Source: Oleiharenicola lentus (GTDB taxonomy: Bacteria > Verrucomicrobiota > Verrucomicrobiia > Opitutales > Opitutaceae). Taken from it: DNA of 64,000 nucleotides. Each line of letters opens with the position of its first letter. The first letter of the stretch is position 1. The stretch spans positions 2,049,693-2,113,692 of the forward strand of contig NZ_SDHX01000001.1 of NCBI RefSeq assembly GCF_004118375.1, read 5' to 3'. A model generated the notes under the pieces. The model searched no databases. It was not told where the DNA came from and saw only the letters and a list, made by a program, of their open reading frames with translations. Made by a program: the position numbers and the translations under genes. Below are positions 16,011 to 24,621 of the stretch, one piece after another.

Positions 16011-17057
16011 TTACAGTTGCGGATGAATGCAGACCTTGAGGGCTTCACCGGACTCCATCAGGCCGAAGGCCTCTTCGATCCGGGCAAGCGGCAGGGTGTG
16101 GGTGACGATCTTGCCGGCGGGGAAGCGGCCGCTGTTGATCAGCGCGAAGGCCGCTTGGAAATCGCTCTTCTTCTCCGAATAGGAGCCGCTGATCTCGAGT
16201 TCCTTGTAGTGGATGGTGTTCACGTTGAGCGTGGCGGTCGGAGCCGACTTGGGCAGGCCGGCAAAGAAGTTCACGCGTCCGGCCTTGCCGGCGATTTCGA
16301 GGGCGTCGTTCTGGGCGGCGGCCGCACTGACCGCGACGATGACGACATCCGGGCCGAAGCCGCCCGTGAGGCGGGCCACTTCCTCGCGGTGGGAGCCGTC
16401 AGGCTTGACCAGCACGGTGGCGTCGAGGTCGAACGCGCGGGCCATTTCGAGCCGGCGCGGATTGTTGTCGAGGACGATGACCTGTTGCGCGCCCTGCAGG
16501 CGGGCAAGCGTGGCATGCATGATGCCAATGGGACCGGCACCGATGACGGCGACCGTGTCCTTGAGGCCGATGCCGAGACGGCTGTGGGCGTTCATGCAAC
16601 AGCCCAGCGGCTCCGCCACGCTGAGGTGATCGGAGGGGAGATCGTTGGTGGCCTTGAAGAGATTGCCCTGACGGACGGCGAGGGCGGGGACCTTCATGAA
16701 CGGGGCGAAGGCCCCGTCATGATGATAGGAGATGGTCGTGCGGTTCGCCGTCAGGTTGGCGCGTCCCGCCTCGACATAGCGGTCCGTGCCACTGACGAGC
16801 ACGATGTACATGACAACCCGATCACCGACCTTGATGGGGGAGTCGGGGGCTCGTGATTCGACCACGCGGCCGCAGAACTCATGGCCGAGGATCCGCGGCG
16901 GCTTGATTTTGGCGTCACCATGGCGATAGGTGCGCAGGTCGGTGCCGCAAACACTGCATGAATCGATGGCCAGCAGCATTTCCCCATCGTCGAGGGTCGG
17001 GTCGGCGACGGTTTGGACGGGCAGTTGTTCTTTTCCGAGATAGACAGCAGCTTTCAT
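16011..17057 (-). CDS. Zinc-type medium-chain alcohol/polyol dehydrogenase lacking structural zinc cysteines
   Basis: This 348-residue MDR enzyme has catalytic zinc ligands Cys37 (CSVCGTD) and His59-Glu60 (LGHE), plus VAEPLGCCMNAH. The NAD fold has VIGAGPIGIMHA at about 170-181. It resembles sorbitol or threonine dehydrogenases, which oxidise a secondary alcohol of a polyol. An odd feature is the structural-zinc lobe at about 85-105 (VLVSGTDRYVEAGRANLT), which keeps the family's spacing but has none of the four usual cysteines, so the structural zinc should be absent, as in some sorbitol dehydrogenases. It is co-transcribed with two aldehyde dehydrogenases. Confidence 0.85.
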   Translation of the reverse strand: MKAAVYLGKEQLPVQTVADPTLDDGEMLLAIDSCSVCGTDLRTYRHGDAKIKPPRILGHEFCGRVVESRAPDSPIKVGDRVVMYIVLVSGTDRYVEAGRANLTANRTTISYHHDGAFAPFMKVPALAVRQGNLFKATNDLPSDHLSVAEPLGCCMNAHSRLGIGLKDTVAVIGAGPIGIMHATLARLQGAQQVIVLDNNPRRLEMARAFDLDATVLVKPDGSHREEVARLTGGFGPDVVIVAVSAAAAQNDALEIAGKAGRVNFFAGLPKSAPTATLNVNTIHYKELEISGSYSEKKSDFQAAFALINSGRFPAGKIVTHTLPLARIEEAFGLMESGEALKVCIHPQL

Positions 17058-17070
17058 GGGAAGGTTGGGT

Positions 17071-18552
17071 TCAGCTCATCCAGTTCTTGGCGGAGGCGGC
17101 GGACCATTTTTTCGTGACCTTCCGGGTCTTGGTCCAGAAAGCCAGGCCATCGCGGCCGGTGATGTCGCCGATGCCGAAACGGGATTCGTTCCAGCCGCCG
17201 AAGGCGAAGGGTTCGCGGGGCACTGGCACGCCGATGTTGATGCCGACCATGCCGGCGTTGGCCCGGGCCTCGAAGTAGGCGGCGGTGCCGCCATCGCTGG
17301 TGTAGATGGCGGCGGCGTTGCCAAAGGGGCTGGCGTTCTCGATCGCGAGCGCCTCGTCCAGGGCCTTCACCCGCAGGATGGAGAGCACCGGTCCGAAGAT
17401 CTCGTCGCAGGCCCATTCCTGGCCGGGCACCACGCCGTCAATGATGGTGGGGCCGACGTAGTTGCCGCCCTCCTTGCCCGCCACCTTGGCGCCGCGGCCG
17501 TCGAGCAGGACCTTGGTGGAGCCGGCGGCAGCGCGGTCGATGTAGCCGACGATGCGGTCGCGCGCCTTCGGATTGATGATGGCGCCCATGTCCTGGCCCA
17601 AGCGGATGCCGCGAGCCACATTGATGATGGCTTCGATGATATGGTCGCAGTTGCCGACGGCGAGCAGCACGCTGGCGGCCATACAGCGCTGGCCGGCGCA
17701 GCCCATGGCGGAACTGACGACGTTGCGCGCCGTGACCTCCGGATCGGCATCCGGCATGACGACGAGGTGGTTTTTGGCGCCACCGAGGGCCAGCATGCGC
17801 TTGCCGGCGGCGGTGCCGCGGGCGTAGACCGTGCGGGCCACCGGGGTGGAGCCGACAAAGGCGGCGGCGGCGATACCGCGGTGATCGAGCAGCGCCTCGA
17901 CGGTCTCGCGACCGCCCTGCAGCACGTTAAAAACACCGGCAGGCAGTCCGGCCTGGCTCAGCAACTCGGCCAGCCGCAAGGGAGTGAACGGAACCTGATC
18001 AGACGGCTTCAGGATGAAGCTGTTTCCCGTCGCGATCGCCAAGGGAAACATCCAAAAGGGGACCATGGCCGGGAAATTGAACGGAGTGATGCCGGCGGTG
18101 ACGCCGAGCGGGTAGCTGCGCGTGTAGCAGTCGACCCCGCTGCTCACTTCCAGGAGTTCGCCGGTGATGAGCTGCGGCAGGGAAGTGGCATACTCGACGA
18201 CCTCAAGGCCCTTGCGAATGCCGGCCTCGGACTCGGCCGGGGTCTTGCCGTTCTCGGCTGTGACGAGTTGCGAGAGTTCGGCGATGTTGTCTTCGACGAG
18301 CTGCTTGAAGCGGAAGAGCGGTTGCACCCGTTCCTTCACCGGGGTGGCGCGCCACTCAAGGAAGGCCTTTTGAGCCGCCGCCACGGTTTGGTCCAACTCG
18401 GCGGTCGAGGCGGGATGGAGAAGACCCAGAGGCTTGCCATCCACCGGGGAATTCAAGGTTGTGCCGGCCGCGCCGGAGCTAGGCAGGCGTTGACCGCCAA
18501 TGTAGTGATCGACCGCCTTGAGCGTCGGGGCCGTGGAAGCTGATGGATTCAT
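17071..18552 (-). CDS. mmsA: CoA-acylating methylmalonate-semialdehyde dehydrogenase (MmsA/IolA type)
   Basis: This 493-residue cytoplasmic enzyme has the typical ITPFNFPAMVPFWM block at about 155-168 and catalytic Cys290 in GQRCMA. The general-base Glu of ordinary aldehyde dehydrogenases is replaced in LALGGAKNH, the feature that marks this CoA-dependent branch. The C-terminal REPFAFGGWNESRFG also fits. The family converts (methyl)malonate semialdehyde plus CoA and NAD to acetyl- or propionyl-CoA, CO2 and NADH, in valine or inositol breakdown. Placement beside a Gfo/Idh protein, a TIM barrel, a kinase and a class II aldolase favours an inositol-like sugar route here. Confidence 0.88.
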   Translation of the reverse strand: MNPSASTAPTLKAVDHYIGGQRLPSSGAAGTTLNSPVDGKPLGLLHPASTAELDQTVAAAQKAFLEWRATPVKERVQPLFRFKQLVEDNIAELSQLVTAENGKTPAESEAGIRKGLEVVEYATSLPQLITGELLEVSSGVDCYTRSYPLGVTAGITPFNFPAMVPFWMFPLAIATGNSFILKPSDQVPFTPLRLAELLSQAGLPAGVFNVLQGGRETVEALLDHRGIAAAAFVGSTPVARTVYARGTAAGKRMLALGGAKNHLVVMPDADPEVTARNVVSSAMGCAGQRCMAASVLLAVGNCDHIIEAIINVARGIRLGQDMGAIINPKARDRIVGYIDRAAAGSTKVLLDGRGAKVAGKEGGNYVGPTIIDGVVPGQEWACDEIFGPVLSILRVKALDEALAIENASPFGNAAAIYTSDGGTAAYFEARANAGMVGINIGVPVPREPFAFGGWNESRFGIGDITGRDGLAFWTKTRKVTKKWSAASAKNWMS

Positions 18553-18589
18553 AGATTTGGGATCAAAAGGTTGATTGCGGGAGAAGTTA

Positions 18590-19570
18590 CTATGCTCGGC
18601 GCACGCCGCCTTGGACCGCGACGGCGAGACCGCCCAAGACGCCGGCGCGAGTTCCGAGTTGGGAGCGCAAAATGCGGATATCGTCGGGGGGAAACATTTT
18701 CACCCGCTGCAGGAGAGTGCGACGAAGCGGGACGATCAGCAGGTCGTCCAACGCCGCCACGCCGCCACCGAGGACAATCAGCTCAGGATGCAGGGTCAGC
18801 ACCACGCCCGCCGCCACCTGTCCCAGGTAGCTGCCGGCGCGGTCGAGGGCGGCCTGCACGCCGGGATCGCCGGCCCGCGCCGCCGCTCCCATGAGTTCGC
18901 AGCTGACCCGGGCGACATCACCGGCGCAGAGCTCGTGCAAGCGGGGGGCATTGCCACTGAGAAGGAGGCGGATGCCCTCGGCGGTCAGGGCCGGTCCGCT
19001 CACCAGCGTTTCCAAGCAACCCTGGCTGCCGCAGCTGCACCACGGGCCGTCCGGTTGCACGCAAATGTGGCCCAGCTCACCCGCCGCTCCCAACGGGCCC
19101 AGCCGAAGTTGTCCGTCAATGACCACTCCCCCGCCAACACCGGTGCCCAGGGTGAACAAGATCATGGACTGGACGTCCCGTCCGTGGCCGAACATGAATT
19201 CACCCAAGGTCGCCGCCCGGGCATCATTCAACAGATACACGGGGCATTTCAGTCGGGCGGAAAGATTCGCCCCCACATGCACATCGCGCCATTGGGTCGG
19301 CAAATTGGGCAGAAAACGAGTCACGCCGGTGGGGACATCCACCAGACCGGGCACGCCGAGCCCCACCGCGGCCGGCCGTTGTCCGGCCCGGGCCGCCAGG
19401 CGGTCGATCGTATCGGCGATGCGTTCCACCACGGCCGCCGGACCTTCATGACTCGCCGTCGGCTGCTTTTCCTCGGCCACGAGTTGGCCGCTGGCGTCGC
19501 CGAAACCGACGGTGAAGTTGGTGCCACCGAGATCGACGCCGGCAAACAGTCTCTTCTTATCCGGGCTCAT
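18590..19570 (-). CDS. ROK-family sugar kinase (glucokinase-like)
   Basis: This 326-residue cytoplasmic protein has the phosphate loop DLGGTN at 13-18, LLND at 113-116 with the catalytic Asp, GELGH at 164-168, and the ROK zinc motif CSCGSQGC at 178-185. ROK kinases phosphorylate glucose, mannose, fructose, N-acetylmannosamine and related hexoses with ATP. It lacks an N-terminal helix-turn-helix, so it is an enzyme and not a NagC-type repressor. Its start codon overlaps the stop of the upstream TIM-barrel gene by 4 bp (ATGA), which indicates translational coupling. In this mannose-rich locus a hexokinase role is likely. Confidence 0.9.
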   Translation of the reverse strand: MSPDKKRLFAGVDLGGTNFTVGFGDASGQLVAEEKQPTASHEGPAAVVERIADTIDRLAARAGQRPAAVGLGVPGLVDVPTGVTRFLPNLPTQWRDVHVGANLSARLKCPVYLLNDARAATLGEFMFGHGRDVQSMILFTLGTGVGGGVVIDGQLRLGPLGAAGELGHICVQPDGPWCSCGSQGCLETLVSGPALTAEGIRLLLSGNAPRLHELCAGDVARVSCELMGAAARAGDPGVQAALDRAGSYLGQVAAGVVLTLHPELIVLGGGVAALDDLLIVPLRRTLLQRVKMFPPDDIRILRSQLGTRAGVLGGLAVAVQGGVRRA

Positions 19571-20484
19571 CTGGACAGGAGCGGCTGCAGGAATGCCCCG
19601 CTTTCGCGCAGCGCCCTTTGCCGGGATTCGAGGGAGCCCTCATAGGCGCGGTCTTCGACCTCAATGCAAACGGGCCCCTGGTAGCCAATGGCGGAAAGGG
19701 TCTGGAAAAAGAGGGGCCAGTCGACCACACCCCGGCCGGGCAGCACCGGTTGGTGAAACTCCAAGGGCGTGGCCATGATGCCGACGTCGTTCAGCTTTGC
19801 CCGATCGATCTGAACATCCTTGGCGTGGACATGGAAGATGCGACTGGCGAACTCCCGCAGTGGGCTGATCGGATCCATCATCTGCCAGGCCAGATGAGAC
19901 GGATCATAATTTAGACCGAGGGCCGGACTGGGGATGCGGCGGAAGAGTTCCCGCCAATTGCGCGGAGAGGTGGCGAGGTTCTTCCCGCCGGGCCACTCGT
20001 CCTGACTGAAGAACATCGGACAGTTCTCGATGCCGATCCGCACCCCCGTTTGCTCGGCATGGCAAACGATGACCGGCCAGCGTTCCTCGAACACCTGCCA
20101 GTTGTCGGCGAGCGAACGAGCCGGGTCACGGCCGATGAAGGTGTTGACCTGATTCACGCCCAACAGGGCGGCAGCAGAGATCACCTTCTTCAGGTGTTCG
20201 ATGTACACGGCCGCTTCGGCTGCATCAGGGCTGAGCGGGTTGGGATAGTAACCAAGTCCCGAAAGGCCGATGCCGGCGGCGGTGAATTTCGCCCGGATGG
20301 CGGCGGCGCCGGCGGCGTCGAGGGTCGTGACATCAATGTGGGTCACGCCCGCGTAGCGGCGCTCGGCCTTGCCGACGGGCCAGCACATGATCTCAACTGT
20401 TTGAAAACGGTTGGCCCTGGCGAAGGCCAGCACTTCGTCGAGGGACTGATCAGGCAGAATGGCGGAAACGAATCCTAATTTCAT
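19567..20484 (-). CDS. Sugar phosphate isomerase/epimerase-like TIM barrel
   Basis: This 305-residue cytoplasmic protein carries metal-ligand strands [27 protein letters not shown] and [11 protein letters not shown], the full set of the xylose isomerase-like (AP-endonuclease 2) family. Members epimerise or isomerise ketoses, or dehydrate keto-inositols (IolE). It is coupled by a 4-bp overlap to the ROK kinase and follows the Gfo/Idh gene by 26 bp, matching the oxidise, then isomerise or dehydrate, then phosphorylate order of an inositol-like route. The substrate is inferred only from context. Confidence 0.86.
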   Translation of the reverse strand: MKLGFVSAILPDQSLDEVLAFARANRFQTVEIMCWPVGKAERRYAGVTHIDVTTLDAAGAAAIRAKFTAAGIGLSGLGYYPNPLSPDAAEAAVYIEHLKKVISAAALLGVNQVNTFIGRDPARSLADNWQVFEERWPVIVCHAEQTGVRIGIENCPMFFSQDEWPGGKNLATSPRNWRELFRRIPSPALGLNYDPSHLAWQMMDPISPLREFASRIFHVHAKDVQIDRAKLNDVGIMATPLEFHQPVLPGRGVVDWPLFFQTLSAIGYQGPVCIEVEDRAYEGSLESRQRALRESGAFLQPLLSR

Positions 20485-20510
20485 GGGGTAGGGATGGGGT
20501 TAACAGTTTT

Positions 20511-21698
20511 TCAGGATCCGACTTTCACCCAGGCTCCGGTGCGATGGCTGCGGGCGATGGCTTCGCAAAGCAGAAGTTCGCGGTGACCGTCGGCAAAAGT
20601 CGCATAAAGCGGTTCGGCGGAACGGCGCCCGGCGCTGATGTCCGCGTAGATGGCCCGGTAGAGTTGCTTGAAGCCGTCGGGGAAACCCTCGGCGTGGCCG
20701 GCGGGGTAGTTCGAATAGGCGGCGACATCCGCACTCAGCATCGACGGATCACGCAACATGAGCTGATTGGGCGCACCGCGTTGGCCCAGCCAGAGCTCAT
20801 CAGGGCGCTCGCTGTTCCAAGCCAGGGCCTGTTTGGAGCCTGCGACTTCCAGGCGGACACAGTTTTTTCGGCCGGCTGTGACTTGGGAAACCGTCACACA
20901 GCCGCGCGCGCCACCCTTGAAGCGCAGCAAGATCGATGCGTAGTCGTCGGTGGTGATCGCCACGGGTTTAACCGCGGGGGGTGGGGCGCCTTTCTTCCCG
21001 GAAAAAGTCTCAACCGAGCCTTGGGCGGGGCGCTGGCGCACGGGGTGGACCGTGCGGAGGTCCGCGCAGACTTCCTCCACCTCCAAGCCGGTGACAAATT
21101 GGGCCAGATCGAGCCAGTGTGTGCCAACATCGCCGACGGCGCGGAGTTCGCCGCCCTCCTCTGCGAGCACGCGCCAGTTGAAATCGGTCGGCAGGAGCAG
21201 CCAGTCCTGCTCGTAGCTGCCGTGCAGGTGGAACACCTCGCCCAGTTCCCAGCGCTGGATAAGCGACCGGGCGTGCAGCATGCAGGGATAAAAGCGGATG
21301 TTGTAGTTTACCGCGCAGATCAGGTGCGGATTCGCGGCGGCCGCCGCCACCAGTTCGGCTGTCTCCGCCGAGGTCATGCCGAGCGGTTTCTCGCAGATCA
21401 CGTGTTTGCCGGCGGCTAGGGCGTCGATCACCTGCCGGTGGTGGAGCCGGTTGGGGGAGGTGAGGTGGAGGACCTGTACGTTTGGATCGGCGAGGATTTC
21501 GGCGAAGGAGGCGTAGCCGACAGCAAGTCCATGGCTGCGCGCGGCGGCAGTGGACTTTTCTGGCGTCGAGCCAAGAATTCCGCGCACGGGAATCGCCAGG
21601 CGTCGCAAGGCCTCGAGGTGAACTGGGCCGATGAAACCGGTGCCGACGATGGCAGCAGTGGGAGAGGCAGGAGTTGGCCGTGGCATGGTGTGATCCAT
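20511..21698 (-). CDS. Gfo/Idh/MocA family oxidoreductase, first gene of catabolic operon
   Basis: This protein of about 395 residues has the Rossmann start AAIVGTGFIGPVHLEAL, the ICEKPLGMT motif near residue 110, and GDVGTHWLDLAQFVTG in the substrate domain. There is no signal peptide, so it is cytoplasmic. An in-frame ATG at 21686 could be the true start. It heads the minus-strand operon running to the aldolase. Enzymes of this family oxidise a sugar or inositol hydroxyl to a ketone with NAD, a step the following TIM-barrel enzyme could use. About 364 bp without a gene lie upstream and should contain its promoter. Confidence 0.88.
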   Translation of the reverse strand: MDHTMPRPTPASPTAAIVGTGFIGPVHLEALRRLAIPVRGILGSTPEKSTAAARSHGLAVGYASFAEILADPNVQVLHLTSPNRLHHRQVIDALAAGKHVICEKPLGMTSAETAELVAAAAANPHLICAVNYNIRFYPCMLHARSLIQRWELGEVFHLHGSYEQDWLLLPTDFNWRVLAEEGGELRAVGDVGTHWLDLAQFVTGLEVEEVCADLRTVHPVRQRPAQGSVETFSGKKGAPPPAVKPVAITTDDYASILLRFKGGARGCVTVSQVTAGRKNCVRLEVAGSKQALAWNSERPDELWLGQRGAPNQLMLRDPSMLSADVAAYSNYPAGHAEGFPDGFKQLYRAIYADISAGRRSAEPLYATFADGHRELLLCEAIARSHRTGAWVKVGS

Positions 21699-22062
21699 AT
21701 CGGTTTCAGCATCAGGTTGGGTGAGACGAACCGGGCGAAAACGCGCTTAATATAGCCTTTGTTGCCGCGAGCAGCCATGTCTGTGGCGGCAAAGGCATGC
21801 TTATTTGCGCACGATTGAGACGACCGGAGCAGGCCTGGAGTTCGGGGGAGCAGGTGGCCTCTTGCCCCTGTCCGTACTCAGGTAAGGATTGCTGCTGCAC
21901 GCCAAAAGCTGGCGCAGCAATATATATCTGGGTTGCGGACAAGAGCCTGCCGGCACTGTAGCCAGCCTGCGCGAGGGCGGCACAGCTCCAAAATGCGAAA
22001 CCTCGTGGCAGAGGCGCCGATCGAGGTGGCTCGACCGCGATTGGATCAGAGACTTTGCTGGT
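21699..22062. other. Intergenic region (364 bp) with one stem-loop
   Basis: No convincing gene is visible on either strand. The region lies downstream of the exported Gfo/Idh gene and upstream of the cytoplasmic one, both on the minus strand, so it should hold a terminator and a promoter. The only clear structure is the stem-loop at 21888-21921. I found no copy of the CATCCC palindrome or of the 156-bp repeat here. Confidence 0.6.
21888..21921 (-). terminator. Candidate stem-loop terminator after the exported Gfo/Idh gene
   Basis: The arms ATTGCTGC and GCAGCAAT are perfectly complementary, and an inner GCCA/TGGC pair extends the stem around a short loop. On the minus strand the structure lies about 140 bp beyond the stop at 22063. 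There is no strong T-run after it, so intrinsic termination is uncertain. Confidence 0.4.
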
Positions 22063-23394
22063 TCACACTTTTGGCTCCCAACCCGGCTCGTAATCGCGGC
22101 GCCACAACTTGGCGGCCTCGGCGTCGTGTTGTATGCGTCCGTTGGTCGGATCGCACTGGAGGGTGCGACCGACGCGGGCGGCAATGTTGCCCAGGTGCAG
22201 CATCGTGACGCTCGGATTGGCCTCGGAGATCGGCGATGTGAGTTTGGCTCCTTCGCGGATCGCATCGGCAAAGTTCCGGAAGTGCGCCTTGTCGGCCTCG
22301 AGTCCGGTGCTGCTCAGCGTGTTGGTCGAATCCACGGCGCTCCCGGGCTTCACTTCCTTGATGAGCTTGTTCTTCGGGTCGTAGAAGGCGTAATACTCGC
22401 CGTCGAGCAGCGCGGAGCCCTCGGTCCCGTGCACCATGGCGCCGCGCGAGCGGCCCTCGATGGGATAGCTGTTACAGCTGCGTCCCTCCCAGGACATGCT
22501 TTTCCCGTCGGCATACTCCCAACCGATCACCTGCGTGTCAGGTGTCTCCCAATCGTCCTGATAGTGATAGCGACCGCCCGACGAAGTGACCTTGGTGGGA
22601 TGCGTCCCGCCGAGCGCCCAGCGACAGACGTCCATCTCGTGGGTGCCGTTGTTGAGAGCCTCGCCTGTGCCCCAATGCCAGTGCCAGTGCCACTTGTAGT
22701 GGATGACATTGTCGTTGAAGGGGCGGCGTGGAGCCGGCCCCTGCCAGAGTTCATAATCGAGCCAGGCGGGCACCGGCGCGAGCTTGCCGCGACCGATGGA
22801 CGGGCGGGCATTGGTGTACCAGCCACGCGCAAAGTAGGCGCGACCGATGGCGCCGGCGTGGATCTGCGCGATCGCCTCCTGCATGGCGGGAAACGAACGG
22901 CGCTGGTTGCCCATCTGCACGAGACGGCCGTACTTCGCGACGGCTTGGAGCAACAGTTCGCCCTCGTGTGGGTTATGGCTGCACGGCTTCTCCACGTACA
23001 CGTGCTTGCCCGCAGCCAGCGCCATGATCGTCATGGGCGCGTGCCAGTGATCGGGGGTGGCGATACCGAGGGCATCGACGTCCTTGTCTTCGAGGGCACG
23101 ACGAAAATCCTTGATGGTTTTGGGCACGCTTGTCTGGACCTTGGCGGTCGCAGCGAGCCCTTTGGCGAGGGCCCGGTCGTCGACATCGCAAAGGTAGGCG
23201 ATCTCGGTGTTGGGCAGCGACGCGAAGCATTGGATCAAGGCGATGCCCCGGCTGTTGAGACCGGCGATGGCGACCCGCAGGCGACTGTTGGCGGAGGCCG
23301 GAGCAGCGGCACGTGCCGAGGGAGAAAAGCGGTGAAGCAGGCCCAGGCCGATGCCGGCCACGACTGATTGATGGATAAATTTGCGACGGTTCAT
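22063..23394 (-). CDS. Exported (Tat) Gfo/Idh/MocA family oxidoreductase
   Basis: This 443-residue protein starts MNRRKFIHQSVVAGIGLGLL, a twin-arginine signal peptide, so it is exported folded with its NAD(P) cofactor. The Rossmann fold follows (RVAIAGLNSRGIAL), with VEKPCSHNPHEGELL as the family's EKP motif. WHWHWGTGEALNNGTHEMDVCRWALGG and the C-terminal part match the large exported Gfo/Idh group common in Planctomycetes and Verrucomicrobiota. With tightly bound NAD, such enzymes can act as redox-neutral glycosidases (GH109) or 3-keto-glycoside-forming oxidases. It is the last gene of the unit containing the exported TIM barrel and a sulfatase. Confidence 0.88.
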   Translation of the reverse strand: MNRRKFIHQSVVAGIGLGLLHRFSPSARAAAPASANSRLRVAIAGLNSRGIALIQCFASLPNTEIAYLCDVDDRALAKGLAATAKVQTSVPKTIKDFRRALEDKDVDALGIATPDHWHAPMTIMALAAGKHVYVEKPCSHNPHEGELLLQAVAKYGRLVQMGNQRRSFPAMQEAIAQIHAGAIGRAYFARGWYTNARPSIGRGKLAPVPAWLDYELWQGPAPRRPFNDNVIHYKWHWHWHWGTGEALNNGTHEMDVCRWALGGTHPTKVTSSGGRYHYQDDWETPDTQVIGWEYADGKSMSWEGRSCNSYPIEGRSRGAMVHGTEGSALLDGEYYAFYDPKNKLIKEVKPGSAVDSTNTLSSTGLEADKAHFRNFADAIREGAKLTSPISEANPSVTMLHLGNIAARVGRTLQCDPTNGRIQHDAEAAKLWRRDYEPGWEPKV

Positions 23395-23436
23395 GGTCAG
23401 GATATGGGTTGATGGCGTTGGGAGAAATGAATCATT

Positions 23437-24543
23437 TCAGGATTTTCGGCCAGCCGGGCCGTGGGCCCGCAGATAGGCCAGGCTGCGTTCAAGCTCGCCG
23501 CGCTGGTATTCTTGTTCGAAAGCCTCCGGATCGGCGCCTGCGGGCGCCTGGACAGTCGGGATCGCGTGCCCGCGCCGGCAAAGGGCCAGGAATTCCACGA
23601 TGTCGGCGGCGCGCACGGCCGGATAGACTTTCCAGTAGTCAGGTTGCAGGTACGGGATGGGGCGGGGCGAATTGGAGATGGTCTCCAGCAGCAAGGGCAC
23701 GTCCGGGCAGAGCCGGGCCATCGTGGCGACATACGCGGGCACATCCATCAAGCCCTCGCCGACCGCCGTCCACTGAAACATGGCTCCCTCCGGCGTCGGC
23801 CAGACCATGTAATCGCGGATGCTGGTGCAGGCCACGTAGCGGCCGAGCTGCTCGAGCTGGCGCATGGGATCCTCCATGGCCCAAAGGGCGTTGCCCGGAT
23901 CCAGCATGACGCCCGTGGTATCGGCTCCGGCCGCCTGGATGACCTGCAACATTTCTTCGGTGCGCAGGTCGGCGGCATGGTTTTCCACCGCGAACTTCAA
24001 GCCGGCGTCCTGCGCGCGCGTCCGCACGGACCGCAGGGCGTGGATCAACTCGGCCATGCGCGCCTCGATTCCACCGGGAGTGGAACGATCCGCTAGGTTG
24101 CCGATCCGACAGTTCACCACCGATGAGCCCAGCGCCGTCGCCACCCGCACGCCCAGCGTGAGCAGATCATCCACGCTGCCGTAGTCCTTAAGAAAGGTTG
24201 TGCTTCCCGGAGTGACGCTGCCGATCCCGACATAGAGGCGAATGCCTGCACTCGCGGCCGCCTGCCGCAGACCGGTCAGGTAGGCATCATCGAGCCGCTC
24301 GAACGCCTTCAGGCCGTTGAACAACACGGCATCGAGCCGTTGTTCGGCAGCGTAGGCAATCAGGCGGCTGGCCGGCCACTTGTAGGCCCGCAGCGAATAC
24401 GCGTCCATGCCGAGCGGTACGTTGCCTCCCGCTCCCGGGGACGCGGCCCGAAGCGAACACGCGAGTGAGCTCGCCGCCGCCATGGCGGTGAGGCGGATGA
24501 ATTCCCGGCGCGGCAGGCCGGATGATGGGGAGCAAGCTGTCAT
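23437..24543 (-). CDS. Exported (Tat) TIM-barrel sugar isomerase/epimerase-like protein
   Basis: From the ATG at 24543 the protein has about 368 residues and begins MTACSPSSGLPRREFIRLTA, a twin-arginine signal followed by a hydrophobic stretch. An in-frame ATG at 24603 would add 20 residues; I prefer the shorter form because the twin Arg then lies close to the N-terminus. Metal-ligand strands are KFAVENHAADL, MLDPGNALWAM, CTSIRDYMVW and LLLETIS. Exported relatives are thought to act on oxidised glycosides or free sugars outside the cytoplasm. It is followed 42 bp later by the Tat-exported Gfo/Idh protein, suggesting that the two work together. Confidence 0.8.
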   Translation of the reverse strand: MTACSPSSGLPRREFIRLTAMAAASSLACSLRAASPGAGGNVPLGMDAYSLRAYKWPASRLIAYAAEQRLDAVLFNGLKAFERLDDAYLTGLRQAAASAGIRLYVGIGSVTPGSTTFLKDYGSVDDLLTLGVRVATALGSSVVNCRIGNLADRSTPGGIEARMAELIHALRSVRTRAQDAGLKFAVENHAADLRTEEMLQVIQAAGADTTGVMLDPGNALWAMEDPMRQLEQLGRYVACTSIRDYMVWPTPEGAMFQWTAVGEGLMDVPAYVATMARLCPDVPLLLETISNSPRPIPYLQPDYWKVYPAVRAADIVEFLALCRRGHAIPTVQAPAGADPEAFEQEYQRGELERSLAYLRAHGPAGRKS

Positions 24544-24621
24544 GGGAGGAAGCGTTGGGCTGGGATCCGGGCGGACGGACATTTCGGTGGGGGCAGCTTT
24601 CATGCGTGTGCAATCTCTGGG

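Noticed and set aside
14550-16856. A 768-codon open frame on the + strand
   Set aside because: It is antisense to the aldehyde dehydrogenase and MDR genes, its translation is Gly/Arg/Asp-rich without any domain, and GC-rich third positions explain the lack of stops.
17056-18543. A 495-codon open frame on the + strand
   Set aside because: It is the antisense shadow of the methylmalonate-semialdehyde dehydrogenase gene, low-complexity and without recognisable motifs.
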